Assembly (NCBI GenBank): GCA_905181865.1
Contig: CAJIZG010000005.1
Coordinates: 561,457-625,456 of the forward strand
DNA length: 64,000 nt
Origin: Urechidicola croceus
Lineage (GTDB): Bacteria > Bacteroidota > Bacteroidia > Flavobacteriales > Flavobacteriaceae
Direction: 5' to 3'
This document shows, one piece after another, positions 63,936 to 64,000 of the stretch. The notes beneath the pieces were generated by a model, which saw nothing but the letters and a program-made list of their open reading frames with translations, was not told the origin of the DNA and did no database searches. Numbering within the stretch: the first letter of the stretch is position 1; the number at the start of each line of letters is the position of its first letter. The position numbers were made by a program, and so were the translations under genes.

Positions 63936-64000
63936 CTAAATTAGCAGAAACCTCTCTTAAATTTTGAGCGAAAAAGTTCATTTTTATTTGACTACATACA

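Larger units (their letters stand above)
62520..64000 (+). mobile_element. IS3-family insertion sequence, intact copy 3
   Basis: Left end TGTATAACGTCAGC at 62520 and right end whose complement reads TGTATGTAGTCAAATAAAAA at 64000 form imperfect terminal inverted repeats of ~25 bp. Encodes complete OrfA and OrfB with a -1 frameshift signal. It is more divergent from copies 1 and 2 than those are from each other, so it is a sister element of the same family. Ends exactly at the window edge, so target duplications cannot be seen on that side. Confidence 0.9.

Overview
The window is a low-GC chromosome segment from a member of the Bacteroidota, almost certainly a Flavobacteriaceae species and probably marine. 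The evidence is the gene content (type IX secretion CTD plus PorP/SprF partner, DUF2723/GT117 membrane protein, PcrB-like GGGP synthase, NagB fused to a PIG-L deacetylase domain), weak Shine-Dalgarno sites, and promoters that fit the Bacteroidota consensus TTTG-N19-TAnnTTTG (perfect matches before rplM, tRNA-Gln and ahcY).

Layout. 1-12.6 kb: the 3'-truncated pyrH, then a block apparently inserted between pyrH and tsf. The block holds a five-gene operon for D-amino acid/peptide use (GntP-type permease, RidA, D-serine dehydratase-like PLP enzyme, M19 dipeptidase, Gfo/Idh oxidoreductase) and an amino-sugar locus (nagB fusion, LytS/LytTR two-component pair, FucP/NagP-type MFS transporter, NagX). 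12.6-24.5 kb: housekeeping core (tsf, rpsB, rpsI, rplM, polA, a phosphoesterase, a thioredoxin-fold protein without CXXC, a polysaccharide deacetylase, a DUF2723 protein). 24.6-33.6 kb: tRNA-Gln, an integrase-tail remnant inside an ~860-bp repeat, and two decayed IS3-family copies that bracket a T9SS metalloprotease and its SprF partner. 33.6-37.6 kb: molybdate uptake and sulfur-carrier genes (double ModA, ModB, ModC, MoaD-like, frameshifted MoeB/ThiF). 37.6-48.7 kb: a chimeric SGNH hydrolase followed by a putative gamma-glutamyl-amine catabolic operon (ethanolamine-type permease, glutamine-synthetase-like ligase, aldehyde and alcohol dehydrogenases, class I amidotransferase, class III aminotransferase). 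49.5-56.8 kb: thiamine salvage (TPP riboswitch, TonB receptor, thiamine-binding protein, PnuC/PnuT, NadR-like kinase), with a DEAD-box helicase, arfB, GGGP synthase and a PPTase. 56.9-64 kb: ahcY, several decayed genes, tRNA-Ala, the second copy of the ~860-bp repeat, a surface lipoprotein and an intact IS3-family element that ends at the window edge.

Three architectures stand out. (1) A promoter cassette next to an IS right end, with a tetranucleotide repeat, an inverted repeat over the -33 box and a leader hairpin, lies upstream of two unrelated surface-protein genes. (2) Two tRNA genes 35.4 kb apart are each followed by a pair of short repeats 11 bp apart and then by the same ~860-bp integrase-tail/lipoprotein segment. 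(3) A gene fusion appears to have joined the first ~51 codons of an ABC permease to an SGNH hydrolase. Several frameshifts fall in or near homopolymers, so some pseudogene calls may instead be sequence errors. No prophage, CRISPR array or recognised defence system was seen.
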